Source: Glandiceps talaboti (taxonomy: Eukaryota; Hemichordata; Enteropneusta; Spengelidae). From it: a DNA stretch of 64,000 bases. Below are positions 1-17,113 of the stretch, in pieces; the first letter of the stretch is position 1; each line of letters starts with the position of its first letter. The notes under the pieces are model-generated. The model saw only the letters and a list, made by a program, of their open reading frames with translations, was not told the DNA's origin and did no database searches. The position numbers and the translations under genes are program-made. Location of the stretch: assembly GCF_964340395.1 (NCBI RefSeq), contig NC_135555.1:23446225-23510224 (forward strand), written 5' to 3'.

Positions 1-3000
1 GTGAACCAGTTTACGTGACCCCAGTGTTTTGACTATATTCCTCTAGATCTACATGTATTCCCATTTTAACAGTAGTGTCGTCAATGGCAACTTTAAATTA
101 GGTGTCTTTAAATAGTTGATACAACTTACAAACAATTACATGACTCGTAGACTGAATATGTCATGGAGATTCGTCGCTGTGTACAATGAGTCCTTTCAGT
201 AAATGATAAAGCAACTCCAGGAAATACTAACAAGGTTTTTTGGGTTCTGGAGAGTCATTCAGCTTTCACATCACACATTCTTCTAAGTGTTTGTGTTAGA
301 CTCATGAATATTCAGTGTTCATCTAATACATATGTATATCTACTAAGTCCCATGAGGCAACATTGCTATGAGAACAATGAAGGTGAAATGGAGTTTCAAT
401 TTGTTGTAGCTTGGTAATCGCACAAAATTGATGTGATGGGAAGTCATGAGATGACTCTCCATAACTCAACAAAAATACCCGTGTTTCTGCAATGGTGTTC
501 CTCTTTAAAATCTCTCCTTACACTGTTTAGGTAATGGTTAACAATAGCGCCAGCAACGGTGTACCTTTCAGTCAACAAATTGCTATCATGAGATCTGTCT
601 GGTAATATGCTTTTTGTTTGGGTGTATCTATTACACGAAAAGACATTCTTTCTAAGTTGTTGCATCGATATCATGCTCCCGTGGTTTTTAGTTTAGAAAA
701 AAACATCTGATGTTTGGTGTCTAGTCTCAACAAGGATGTCTCCAACCATAAAATAAATTTTCCGTGATACGATTGTCAGGAATGTCGAACTTTAGTGGAC
801 ATCAACAAAGTAAAGTCCTTGATATACTTACATTTAACTTTACGTAATTCCGCTTTGCTGTGATGAGTTTTTTGCAAATTCTTTAAGGAGATTTTCAATT
901 AATGCGCAAAATGCAATATACAGCCTAATAAAACCTTCCAGTGTAAATGAGGGAACACATTTGCCATACGAGAGATTAAAATAATCAAGGTTAACTAACA
1001 ATACAGGAATTTCAGCGGTCGATTTTATCATACCCTTAACATCAAGCTACTTCCAGTTAATCCGGATACAGCCATGACGGAAGCAAGAAATCTTCGATGC
1101 TTATATAGTTGCATCATAGCAGCAGTGCTGTCAGGGACGATCGTACAATGTGACACAAGCTCAATAAACGAACAACGTTTGTTTAGGACAGAACCCCCTC
1201 CCTGTCCCCCACCCCCTAAATAAACGTTCACAAATGCGACATCGACACGTCTATATATGTAGGCAAACCATGATGAAAATTGTAGCGGCCACACTACTAT
1301 ATGACCAACATAAACACTTTAAAATACTAGTATACACCAATACACCAAGTACTGTATATCACATTAATTAAAAAGTACATTGCAATCAACGTATGAACAT
1401 CTCAGTAATAAATACAGAGCCTTGTATCATTAAGTCATGAAAGTCTTCAAAATATTACTGGAAGTGCGAAAATAAAGTTCAGCTATCGCATTACACCCCT
1501 ACACCTAATAAACATTTGAAGTTCGAACGAAGCTCGTGTATTGAGAGTGTGTGACACTCTGCCATTGTCACTCAGCATATATATGGTTATAGTGATAATG
1601 TACATGATGGAGTATGTCGCAAGTGAACGTAATGGAAATACGGAGCTGGACAAACATTGCAAACATCACGCCTATGTCACCATATAAAGTGTGCAGCTAC
1701 AGACATTTACGTGTAGGCAATTCGATAATACTATTTCTGTTCTCATTTTATGTTTTTCATAAACAACTTTTGTTTTGCTATACGGGGTGTACAGTATCAA
1801 GTCGAAGTTAGTATCATGCATGTAACAATGCTGCCTGAAAATACTTCAATTACAGCTACATGTATCATATATGTACATCAGTTTATCATTTTTGATAATG
1901 TATTTTCTTGAAGTTGAGCCTAAAATTCTGTATACAGTCTTTAGTTATGCTTAACTGTTCAATGCGCCAGTTCCTTGCGAGGATCTCGTGTGTTGGTAAA
2001 TACCACCAGCAAGTTAAGCAGTCAGCTGATACATGGATTATCTCTCAGTAGAAAACGTACATTGTTTTTTTTTTAAAGAAGAATTTGTCGCAAAACAGAC
2101 TCACACATTTGATACATTACTATACCCAGTATTCAACATGACGCCAAGATGACTATATCTGACCAACCTGTTGCATTTCTTTGAGGAGGAAAAAATGATG
2201 GTGGAGTCGAAAATTCTGTGTTCGACGCTACTACACAAATTCTACAATAGGTTGTAACGGTTGAGTGACAATAGTTGCAGTTCGTCCATCACAATGCACT
2301 ATATATCCTATGCATTAGATGGTAACACATTTTTTCATTCACATGCAAAGAACCTTGGGAATAGGTTTTGTGATGCGTCATTGCAAAGTACAGAGCAGAT
2401 GATAGCAAATGAATGCACGACAAAGCCCAGTGTACACAATATGCAGGAATTCATCAGCGAACGCATATATTATACACACAAGATACGAGTAGACAATGCA
2501 ACGAATTGTGTCTAGGGCGTAGGGGTATCTCTGATAACATTAAGTAATTACGGCTAATAGTATTAGACAATATATTGTTATTGATAGTATAGGCTCAACT
2601 GGGAATGTTTTCAACCTAAAAATAAATGAAATCCTGCGTTGTTTTTCACTGAAAACTACTAAATTTACCATTAATCTCCTTCGAGATTGATGTTAGGTTG
2701 CAAGGTACACATCTTTTGGGGTTCGTGTCTCGTTGCAATGGTAATAAATCGGCCTACGTCTTTTGTCTTCCCGTGGCTATTCCCGTTAATTTGGCATCTA
2801 TTTTTGTCAGAACTGATGAAGTTATGTTTAATGGTGAAACGCGAGATAAAACATGCACACACTTGAAAAACAGAAACCTGGGCAAGCATTTGGGGAGGGG
2901 GGGGGATTGCGAATAACAAAATCAGTCGATTATGTTTCACTGTATGTTTACTTGTCTTGGAGGAGTAAACTAATAACGTGTGGTACAATTTTGCCCATTT

Positions 3001-4106
3001 CACGTTTTGTACCAAAATGTTTCATGTACTGTGTCGTTTTCATCTTTACCATAACTATCGTTATTTTTCATCTCAGGGGTGATGAATGACAACTCAAATT
3101 GTGAATGTACTAAATATATGTTGATTTGGAAAACAATTGCCGCCTATATAGTTCACGTGTAAAGTCTATTGTTCCTTCAAATGGTAGATCAGTAGACATT
3201 ATGCTCTAACTGCCCTAGCTGTATGCGACTCCGGGGGGTAGGTAGGCGGTTCAAGTAGTTCTCAAAGGGGAGTTACAATGTAGAGTTAGTTTAGTCTACA
3301 AAGCTGCCTTTAGAACTGACTTTACTTAGTGCTCGTCTTCTGATTAATTACTCGTCTCATTACTCACACTATTGAGCTCGTCCTTATCTGAGGGGCGGCG
3401 TTCACGTAGGGAGTATTTCTTTAATTTCTCCTTAACATTTCTGTGCATTGTTTGTATAACTTGAATGTTGAACGCTGCTTATACCTCGTGCTTCTGATCA
3501 ATAAATGGATACTCTATATCTTTACAAGCTGTGCTAAAACTACGTACTAGCAGCAGGATTCTCTAGTGATCACAGTGTAACTGATCTTCACGCCCTGATG
3601 TTTAATTAGTGTACATTTTCACCAGTGGTGTATTAAGTAGAGTCTTCAGGATAGCGACACTGTGGGATACCTAATCTGGTAAAATAAGCAAAGTTACAAT
3701 GTTGTATTGTGTTCTAACATCAAATGTTGGAGTTGTTTGTTTACCATCTGAGTGAAGTGAGTGAGTGTATGTGTGTCATATTATCTGTGAAGTGACAAGC
3801 CAGCCTTGGGCTTGTCAATAATTTGTTTACAATTAAACATCAGGGAGTGAACAGCTGAAAATAGTTAGTTTTAGCACAACGTGAGACAGGCTATGGGATA
3901 CAGTTGGTAGAAGATCGTTGTAGTGCTCTTGTTGTTAGTCCTCCTGTTTATGCCCAGTTATTATGGTTGCCAATACTTCACTATCACACACGTGTTGTTT
4001 GTGGCTTATTGATTGTGCAATATGTAGCATGTACTTTGATCATTGACATTTTCACGCATTTTTCTCAACATTTGAACAATGTTTTCCTATTATCAAAATA
4101 TTGCAG
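1..4106. other. AT-rich non-coding DNA, no supported gene
   Basis: No long or conserved reading frame and no recognisable RNA gene was found. Short open frames lack splice-site or composition support. It may hold intron or upstream exons of the gene ending at 4430. A 9-bp-stem hairpin lies at 3793-3817. Confidence 0.5.
3793..3817. other. perfect 9-bp stem hairpin
   Basis: TGACAAGCC and GGCTTGTCA are separated by the 7-base loop AGCCTTG. It lies about 300 bp before the terminal exon candidate. No function is assigned. Confidence 0.6.
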
Positions 4107-4430
4107 GTGGACGTGAAAGAAAGTGACATGGGTAAAGTGATACACATTGTTTGTGAAAACCCTGACAACACAAGTGAAATTGCAATCACACCTCGATTAC
4201 ACCAGAGAAGTGTGAACGACAACACGATGAAAACTCACTCCAAAGATGACGATGATTACCGATCAAATGATGTTACAGGGTCTGCAAAAGTGATGTTTAA
4301 CAACAATGGCAAAGCAAGGAGAAAAACGTCAAAGGAAATGTGGCTTCCAATCCCTGCTGTACGTCACATGAAAAGAAGTGACATCAAGAAGAAACTGAAA
4401 GCAAAGCGCCCTCAAATATTGCCCGACTGA
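4107..4430 (+). CDS. probable terminal coding exon of an unidentified plus-strand gene
   Basis: A good acceptor (atattgcag) is followed by 107 open codons ending at TGA. The peptide is hydrophilic, rich in Lys, Asp, Asn and Ser, with no transmembrane segment. It ends with basic patches (RHMKRSDIKKKLKAKRPQ), fitting a cytoplasmic tail or a nuclear protein C-terminus. A possible polyadenylation signal AATAAA lies at 5166-5171, past a large microsatellite that would then be in the 3' UTR. I found no convincing upstream exon in 1-4100, so they may lie outside. Product not recognised. Confidence 0.4.
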   Translation: MDVKESDMGKVIHIVCENPDNTSEIAITPRLHQRSVNDNTMKTHSKDDDDYRSNDVTGSAKVMFNNNGKARRKTSKEMWLPIPAVRHMKRSDIKKKLKAKRPQILPD

Positions 4431-4479
4431 ACATCTGAACCATTAACATGGGTGAAAGAGAGCGCATACAAATTACTGA

Positions 4480-4921
4480 CACACACATACATACATACAT
4501 ACATACATACATACATACATACATACATACATACATACATACATACATACACACACATATACATACATACATACATACATACATACATACACCCCTCACC
4601 CCATATAACATACACACATATACATACATACATACATACATACATACATACATACATACATACATACATACATACATACATACATACATACATACATACA
4701 TACATACATACATACAGGCATGCATGCATACATACATACATACATACATACATACATACATACATAGTACATACATACACACACACACATACATACACAC
4801 ATACATACATACATACATACATACATACATACATACATACATACATACATACATACATACATACACACACACACGTATGTACGTACATACATCCATACAC
4901 ACACATACATACATACATACA

Positions 4922-4954
<33 letters not shown>

Positions 4955-5128
4955 GCACGCACGCACGCACGCACGTACATACATACATACATACATACAT
5001 ACATACATACATACATACATACATACATACATACATACATACACACGCACGCACGCACGCACACACACACACACACATACATACATATACATACATACAT
5101 ACATACATACATACGTACGTATGCATGC
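4480..5128. repeat. large compound (CATA)n microsatellite
   Basis: About 650 bp of CATA units with embedded CA, GCAC and GTAC tracts. All six frames stay open for long stretches because the unit lacks stop codons in most frames; these are not genes. Confidence 0.98.
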
Positions 5129-5165
5129 ACATGAACACACGGTACTGTTCTTATCCTATCAGGTC

Positions 5166-5171
5166 AATAAA
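5166..5171 (+). promoter_or_regulatory. candidate polyadenylation signal
   Basis: AATAAA lies 736 bp after the stop codon of the 4107-4430 exon. Its assignment depends on that exon being real. Confidence 0.25.
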
Positions 5172-6804
<1,633 letters not shown>

Positions 6805-6805
6805 G

Positions 6806-6839
6806 TTGTCGGTGGACGAGTGGTTAGACCACTTAACTT
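6806..6839 (+). repeat. tRNA-like sequence, left part with box A (interrupted)
   Basis: TGGACGAGTGG at 6813-6823 matches an RNA polymerase III box A of tRNA-Leu/Ser type. The matching box B lies at 7279-7289, beyond a LINE insertion. Acceptor-stem pairing is poor, so this is a tRNA-derived SINE or tRNA pseudogene, not a working tRNA. Confidence 0.5.
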
Positions 6840-7250
6840 AAGTTTAATTTTTATGTTCCTCCAATGTGTTTTAGATTTAGGGAAGTTTTTAGGCTTCCTA
6901 ACCACCGTATGGATCTGTCCAAACATGCATTTTTATCTCGCTCTATGAGGCTTTTAAATAGTCTGTATCCTTATGGCATTGACCTTTTTACGTCGTTTGC
7001 TGATTTTAAACATGAATTGAAAGAGTTAATATATACAGACGGGTAATTTTACTTAATTTTGAATTTCTTTATGTTTTTTTTGTATTTTCCTCATTGTGTA
7101 AAGGTATAGTGTTATTGTTATTGTGATGTATGGTACACGTTTTGTTCAATCATTTATTGTATTTTATCAAGGTCGTCCTATTATTGGGCTAAGCCTGTTG
7201 GATGATGAATTAATAAAATAAAAGATAAAATAAAATAAAATAAAAATAAA
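6840..7250 (+). mobile_element. 5'-truncated LINE 3' end
   Basis: An open frame from the 5' boundary to TAA at 7046 encodes the C-terminal end of a non-LTR reverse-transcriptase ORF. Typical features are FLSRSMRLLNSL followed by SFADFKHELKELI, like the LWNSLP...SFKxxLK tails of several LINE clades. A 170-bp 3' UTR and an (AAAAT)n tail (7216-7250) follow. A short ACTT/AACTT duplication may flank it. The clade cannot be assigned from this piece. The gene remnant is inactive. Confidence 0.6.
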
Positions 7251-7299
7251 ACTTGCCGTCTCATACCACTGTGGTCGGGGTTCGAACCCATGTCATCCA
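7251..7299 (+). repeat. tRNA-like sequence, right part with box B
   Basis: GGTTCGAACCC at 7279-7289 is a perfect box B. Joined to 6806-6839 it gives a Leu/Ser-like tRNA outline with a T loop TTCGAAC and a weak T stem. It is probably a SINE head or pseudogene. Confidence 0.5.
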
Positions 7300-8430
7300 G
7301 TGTTCCTAGTAATGTGGCGATGACGACCTTTAGTTTGTACAGAGTTGTAGGAATCCTTTGAGAAATGTTTTATGTTTTTCTGAAATGAGCGTGTAGTAAA
7401 CATAATTTTCTTTAATCTTTACCCATGACGTATTACAAGGTAGTAACACGTACATGAACACCGAATGAAAATACTAGTCTTGTTTCCTTAGCAACGGATT
7501 TGTGTTTTGTTCCATGACGTACAATACTCCCTAAGATGGTCAACACTGTGAAGCTCTACTAGTATTGGTGTTTGTCGTCTGAGCAGAAATATCTGTCAAC
7601 TGATATGAATTTGACGTTTGTCATGAAAACTAATAACATTTAAACAGGATCAAGTGAGTACGATTATCCAACAATAAAAAGTTACATGTATTGCAATCGA
7701 GCACACTTTCCGTAATCGGGTACAAAGTAAATACTTGCATAAAATTACTCTAGTATTGAATACGGATTGAAATACATCTCCCGGCATTCTTTTCTAGCGT
7801 GAAAGTTTGCCGTGATTTCTGGCTTAGAAAATGATCAGTCTTGGATATAAAGTAATTTTGTACAGCAGTGGACTGCATTCCAATGGCTACATCATCTAAC
7901 AAAAAATATCTTCAGGGATATGTTAAAATTGGTGAGGGGGTGAACACCTAGAAATTCTGTAGGTAGTAAAGGTGATACTAGGCCAATTCAAGTGAACGCT
8001 TACGTAGTTCCTTGTTGGAGTTAAACCTTACAAAACAAAGAGACCTATGAGAAAAGGTTTGATATATAAATACGGTATTATACCAGCCTATAATGTAAAA
8101 AAAAAATCCAGAGACCTACTGGTGCTTAAGGCCTTAAAATATACAAGGTCGTAAATTTTGTTTTGTTTTAAAAAATGACGAAGCATACGTACTACAAATT
8201 CCAGATTATGTCTTTGCTAAGAGCTTGCGACAAGTGTGTTTTTTGTGTGTAGTTTTGGTTCTTACATTCCACAATAATAGCTGTCATCAGGTATAGTTTT
8301 TGTGTACTCTGAAGTAAAACTACCAATGAATGCAACATATCAAACTTATTACACTGTATAAAGTAAGAACACTAACCATGCTGTACAACCATTTTGATGT
8401 ACCGCCATATCAAGATTTATGATATTTTCT
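7300..8430. other. intergenic DNA, nothing recognised
   Basis: No supported gene, RNA or repeat. It may include the tail of the tRNA-derived element. Confidence 0.45.
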
Positions 8431-8498
8431 TTCTGACCTTGAGAGTTGAGGGTTTCTGACCTTGAGGGTGGAGGGTTTCTGGCCTTGAGGGTTGAAGT
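8431..8498. repeat. 23-bp tandem repeat, three copies
   Basis: Units starting TTCTGACCTTGAG at 8431, 8454 and 8477 differ by a few substitutions. Non-coding. Confidence 0.8.
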
Positions 8499-9025
8499 GT
8501 TTACGATATTGACATGATATTTTTGAAAATGGTTTTCACAATGGTTATTCAAGCAGTACGTTGAACCAAGGCTGTTTACTCGAACAAATGTTTTCAAATT
8601 AGGCCCCGTATGGAGGATATCGGTAACCATACGCCATATTGTGTTAGACAATATTGTGCCTGATTTGAGTATTGTTAACGCCCGAAATCATGTGAATATA
8701 TACGGACAGACACGTTTTTTGTCGAGCACGACACGACAGTTTACATTTCCATACTGATTCATCAATGTACACAATATTATGCATTTTTCTTTACAGTGTA
8801 AAAAGGCATCGTATGCTCAGCCTCAGATATCAATCAAACATTTCTCGTTGTATACGTTCTCTCAACATCTTGTTCAGTATGACCTGACAAGTACGTTTAA
8901 CTTACTATCAAGTATATTCAGAAGCGAAAAATAAAAAGTAGCGAGCTGTCTATTTAAACTCACTTTTTGGGTTTCCATGCAACTAACACACATTTCAAGT
9001 GCAACGTTCTTACCCCTACTCACAA

Positions 9026-12120
<3,095 letters not shown>

Positions 12121-12603
12121 ATTACTACCAAAACGTGACACCATCATACCTTAATTTAATTAGCATTCATGTTCCAACGGCAACGCGGAATCTTCCGTTC
12201 TGCTGAAAAGCTACTCTTAGTCCAACCACGTGGCAATTTCAATAAATCTTATGGCCAGAGGGTTTTTTCAGTGTGCGCACCCTCTCTGTGGAATTCACTT
12301 TCATTTGAAATAAGAAATGCAAAGACTGTTGACTGTTTAAACGTAGTTTAAAGACACATCTTTTTAGACAACATTTCAAGTAATTTAATTTAACTCGTCG
12401 GTTTTATTGGAAGTGATTGATTTTAACTTGTCGGTTTTTATAAATGTGAGTTATTTTAATGAGTCGGTTTTTATACTTAGTCCCTCTGTGTGCAGTTTAT
12501 TTTCTTTACTTTTGCAAAACATTTTAAACTTTAGTCCGTACAATGCGCTGAGACGCATGTGTATCACGTTTTCTTACAAGAAATAAATAATATTAATAAT
12601 TAT
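12121..12603 (+). mobile_element. LINE 3' fragment with frameshifts (CR1/L2-like)
   Basis: Three frames in succession give pieces of one LINE C-terminus: TPSYLNLISIHVP, then FRSAEKLLLVQPRG and VFSVCAPSLWNSLSFEIRNA, then FKRSLKTHLFRQHFK and a stop. The 'RSA.LL..P ... SLWNSL...IR' and 'FK..LKTHLF' signature is known from CR1/L2-type elements. At least two frameshifts break it. The 3' end carries GCGCTGAGACGC and an ATAAATAATATTAATAAT tail, also typical. An old, dead copy. Confidence 0.72.
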
Positions 12604-14430
12604 CACATAAGCATGTGCATATCTTCTATTGTGTGACGTCAAACAGGGCAGATCAAAAACTCATATCACCCCTGTTCTACCGAACTTTCTTTCTCAACTG
12701 TTCGACGGTTTACGCTACGATCAAGTTGTCGTAATAATTATGTACTTTCAAACCGTAAATGTGCACATTACTTTACATACATCATTGGGTGGCATGAGTC
12801 CGATACGAAGAGGTACTTTTATTTTTATTGAACAGATTTTATTCTATCTAAAAATCATGTAGATTATCGATAACAATTTGCATGTAGGTTCGCAGCCGGT
12901 CCGATTTTCCGTCGAGCTCAAAGCTCAGAACGTAATCCTGAGCTAATATAATTAAAATGTCCCATTCAGACAAAGTTTACTTACGTTTTAAAGCTAAATT
13001 TGATATAACTTGTACATCGCTAGGTTATAACCGATAATTTTGGTCGAGAAGCCACGGCACAGTGTAACCTGCACGTAAGGTTGACCAGGCTCGCAACAGG
13101 TCACGCGATTACGTAATTAGCATAGCCATCGGCCGCCATTTTTGATACGCGACGAAGAATAAAGTGCGATGAAACGATGCAGTGTTCGTAAAATTCGAAT
13201 CAAAATGGAGGAAAATGTGGAAAAATGTAATTATGTGATAAATACATAATCCCATTACATTATATTATATTACATCACTGTCGAACAAGGAAGATTAAAA
13301 ATCAAAAACACTATTATTTGTCTTCACAGTGAAATAAAATTTAATATTTCCTGTGCGTGCGCACTACTAATGCCTATATTTTGATATTTTGTACACTTTT
13401 ACGTTGTGTGTGAGATGTGAAAAAATCATCATGCTGCCAAATCGAAACGCCACAGTAATCATTCCGGGTTGGTAGTAACTAATGCATTACAAATGGAGGA
13501 TACATAATTGACATAGATGTGCGTTAACTATGGTGCAGTGCCAAAAAATGGGTTTATTACCTTAGATAGAAATTACTCCCGGTCATAAATAAAATTACCT
13601 AACCATTTATTTTAGTATTCTTATTTACTTCCATTAGTGTCTGATAGGGTCACAAAATTATCGCCATAAAACGATCCAATCTGTTCTTTTTATCGTCTGA
13701 CAAAAAGGGATGCACTTTGTCTAGTTTAACGTTATGGGTGTTTATTGCTATAGACCTTGTTGTTATTCAGACCGCACTGACTGAATATTCCTCGCTACCG
13801 TAAATCAAGTTTTTTTCTATTACCGGTTGTGTCATGTATTGCTGTACCTTCAAGCCTAGATAAAATTGATGATCCGCAGTGTTTAGAATGACTATATTAC
13901 AACCCCCATTATTAAATAATTTTTCGAGAACGCGATCCCTGATAACTTTGTACCATTACCGAAAGTAAATCAATCATGGCGGTCAACGGATAACAGTAAT
14001 TGGGTATGTATTTCTATCACCGTCGCCGCAGTGTGATTTATCATCTAACAAATACTTCTCTTGTAATTATGTGAGCTGAAAGGATTTTTTCATGGCACAT
14101 CGTGTGTCTATTTGTCAAAAGATAATTGGTATACCAAATATATCATCGTAAAGGTAACGTTGATAGAGGCAGAGCAACAGTGTAAGCAATCATTATCTTA
14201 TTCGTAAGGGGATAAAATGACGTATCATCAACTGAGAAGCCCTTGTTAAGTCGTAAACTCAACCAGAGAATATGACAGATAATCCAGCAAAGTTACTCCA
14301 TAGGGGTGAATATCCGAACGACTCTAAGTTGTTCGTTCAGTTTTCAAAATGGCGTACACAATCCGGTAAATCATAACAATGCGTGCATAATACGTTTGAA
14401 GACTCTTACAAAGTAAGATTATTATCAAAA
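12604..14430. other. intergenic DNA with a CpG-dense patch
   Basis: No long open frame. About 13020-13210 is denser in CpG than its surroundings and contains GGCCGCCATTTT, a YY1-like element; a short Met-initiated frame (14 codons) starts at 13205. It may be a promoter without a visible gene. Confidence 0.4.
13020..13210. promoter_or_regulatory. possible CpG-rich promoter with YY1-like site
   Basis: The patch has many CpG dinucleotides in otherwise CpG-poor DNA, and a CGGCCGCCATTTT match near 13130 (YY1 core in plus orientation). No first exon could be confirmed downstream. Speculative. Confidence 0.2.
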
Positions 14431-14589
14431 ACGCGTTACAGTGCAATGCAATGCAATGATACATACTATGGCAGTGTGAAATATGACAGAAGATATGATA
14501 ATATCATGATAGAACTATATGATGGTATAATGTGATGAGTCTGGCGTAATGTTCTATATAGTATTATAGTATAGTGGAATGCTGTACTG

Positions 14590-14965
14590 TATGCTGAGCT
14601 ACGCTACGCTATATTACTATACTGTACTGTATTGTATTGTATTGTATTGTATTGTATTGTACTGTACTGTACTGTACTGTACTACATTACACTACACTAC
14701 AAAACACTACAAGATAATACACTGCAGTATGCTCTACTAAAACACAACGCAACGCAACGGAACACAACACCACACCACACCACACACCACATCACAACAC
14801 AACACAGCAGCACAGCACAACACAACACAACACAACACAACACAACACAACACAGCACAGCACAGCACAGCACAACACAACACAACACAACACAACACAG
14901 CACAGCACAGCACAGCACAACACAACACAACACAGCACAGCACAGCACAGCACAGCACAACTCAA
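14590..14965. repeat. pentanucleotide microsatellite, compound
   Basis: (TGTAT)n and (TGTAC)n pass into (ACTAC)n, then a long (CACAA)n array with interspersed (CACAG)n blocks. The open frames here are repeat artefacts. Confidence 0.97.
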
Positions 14966-17113
14966 AGCAACATGACACATTGTATGTGCAGTGCAATTCA
15001 ACGCAGTCCAAGGCAACCCAACAACATATTAGTATGAGTGAAGATAACTGTTATAACAGACTATCATTGACAGTGAAAGGTACATTTACAAACGTAAAGA
15101 TAAAATAATATATTTGTCTTAAAAAAGGGAATAAATCAACATTTACTTGTCCAAAGAGATTATCTAACACGCAAAGCAAAACATTTGTTACTGACAGTAG
15201 TTTAATAGATATTAATTCGTAATCCGAATTCAGAAACAACAAACAAGAAATAAATGACTTTTTCCCTAGACAAAAAGTATCTTAAATACTGTTCAACTTT
15301 CACTGTCTTAATCCTCTTGTGGTTGTAGCTACAGGAAAGGTCGCATTGATTAGGCTCTGTGGTAGAATTATGTACTTGATGTGAGCACTTTGACTTAGTG
15401 TTTTATTATTCTTGTTACGATTGAAATCAGCGGAATATTTGAATTTCCTCTTCTTGACATTTCAAAGGTACTTACGAGATTTCTTTAAATTAGAAATCTG
15501 TATGTCTTATAAAAAGTAGATTAAGAAATGTTGCAATTTGTTTTTTGAGAGGGGGGAACTAAGACCTTCCAATCAAATTGCGACTATTCCATTGGCAATC
15601 TTGTCATTATTGTATCAAATGTGTTCAAGTATTTAAGGTCTTCTTGCACGGTTACCATAGAGACCTTTTTATTGTTTAAGTTCAACTTATTGTAGTATAT
15701 AGTATCGTTTAATTGTGACAGTCAAGCTCTGTTTGAAACCCACAAGTTTACTACATAATTCATTTTGTTGACAAAAGACTCGAGGACGCCATACCCGAAA
15801 GCAACGCATGGTGTAAAATACACAAAATGTACGGTAGTGCAGGTGCATTTTTCAGCTCTAATTTATTGTCCTAAGTTTTTGATAATATTTACGGCTTCCT
15901 ATGATATGCCTCAGGTATATACAAACATGTCGAAATAGATTCTTTGTCTGTTGACTTCGGAATGCTCTAGTATTACTGGCTTTAGAATTGACACATTTCT
16001 ATCTACAAATTCTTCGGTTTTAACTCGGACGAATATATGATGCACACCCCACCCCCATCCCCTTTCACAAGACACATCCGTACTAACGTCGAGATATTCA
16101 TAACATCTGCAACATAAACTCTTCGCTCTGACATATCAACCTGGAAATACTAAAACATTATCTCCAAGAAATTATATTTCATGGAATCAGACAAAATAAG
16201 TGCTTTACTTCTGTTATATGATTTGTTACGTATTCACGTATAGCTGTAATACAAGTAACCTCAGCAATGCGCAATAGATGAGCGAAGCAAACTTTTACCT
16301 CGCACAGTTTGTTGGTTTGAATCTATAACTGATCGTGACATGCAAACTTTAGAACTAAGACGCCTGAAGCCTTCAGTTGATACAAGTATATTTAACACAG
16401 AGACAGCCGTTTATCTTCCGACAAATTACGCCATGTCATCCGATATGAAAGCCAAACATGGCTGTAATTAGACTGAGAAAACCTTTAGGCTCCTTCCAAA
16501 TAACTTTGTTTACTTTGATCATCTTGTTAGTCGTGTACCAATTCTGAACCAATTCAGCAATTTACTCATACATACGGAGAAATATTATCTACATACATGC
16601 CGGATATGAGATCTACTTTGTTAAAGCAAGACCCTGCCGACAATAAGGAAACGCGAATTAACCTCCAGATTGCCGATGTCTGTAAAGGTCATGCGACAGT
16701 TGCACAAATTGCTCTCACAAACTCGTCACTTGAAAAGACATTTACGGTTGTGCTCACCCTAATAAAATTCAGAACAGTGAATGTGTCGATCTTTATGTCG
16801 CATGTAAAATTGATATGGACTACCGTTAATCTACTGTTGTATTTGATTTTCCTCACTTTACGATAACATCTTAACACGTTTTGTGCAAATAACATTGAGA
16901 AATATCCGTGCTGAATTTATCATTTCTAAGGTCACGTAAAACCAAAATGTAAAACTAAGTAAGGCCTTTTATTGACCGATGAAAGACATTGTATAACATA
17001 AATGAATAATAAAACAAAAAACAATACGCTAGCAGCCTTTAGTAGATGTCTTTAACTCAATTTTCTTTTTATTCATCACCTAAGGTGTCTATTTGATATG
17101 CTCTTCCATCAGT
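14966..17113. other. intergenic DNA, nothing supported
   Basis: Several short open frames on both strands (for example 16597-16866) have no recognisable features. No RNA gene or repeat noted. Confidence 0.45.

Noticed and set aside
6806-7299. Functional tRNA gene
   Set aside because: Boxes A and B are more than 450 bp apart because of the LINE, and the acceptor stem pairs poorly even after joining.
14632-15108. 158-codon plus-strand frame and minus-strand Cys/Val-rich frames
   Set aside because: Products of the pentanucleotide array.
16597-16866. 89-codon plus-strand frame with a hydrophobic end
   Set aside because: The opposite strand is equally open and there is no recognisable family; probably chance.
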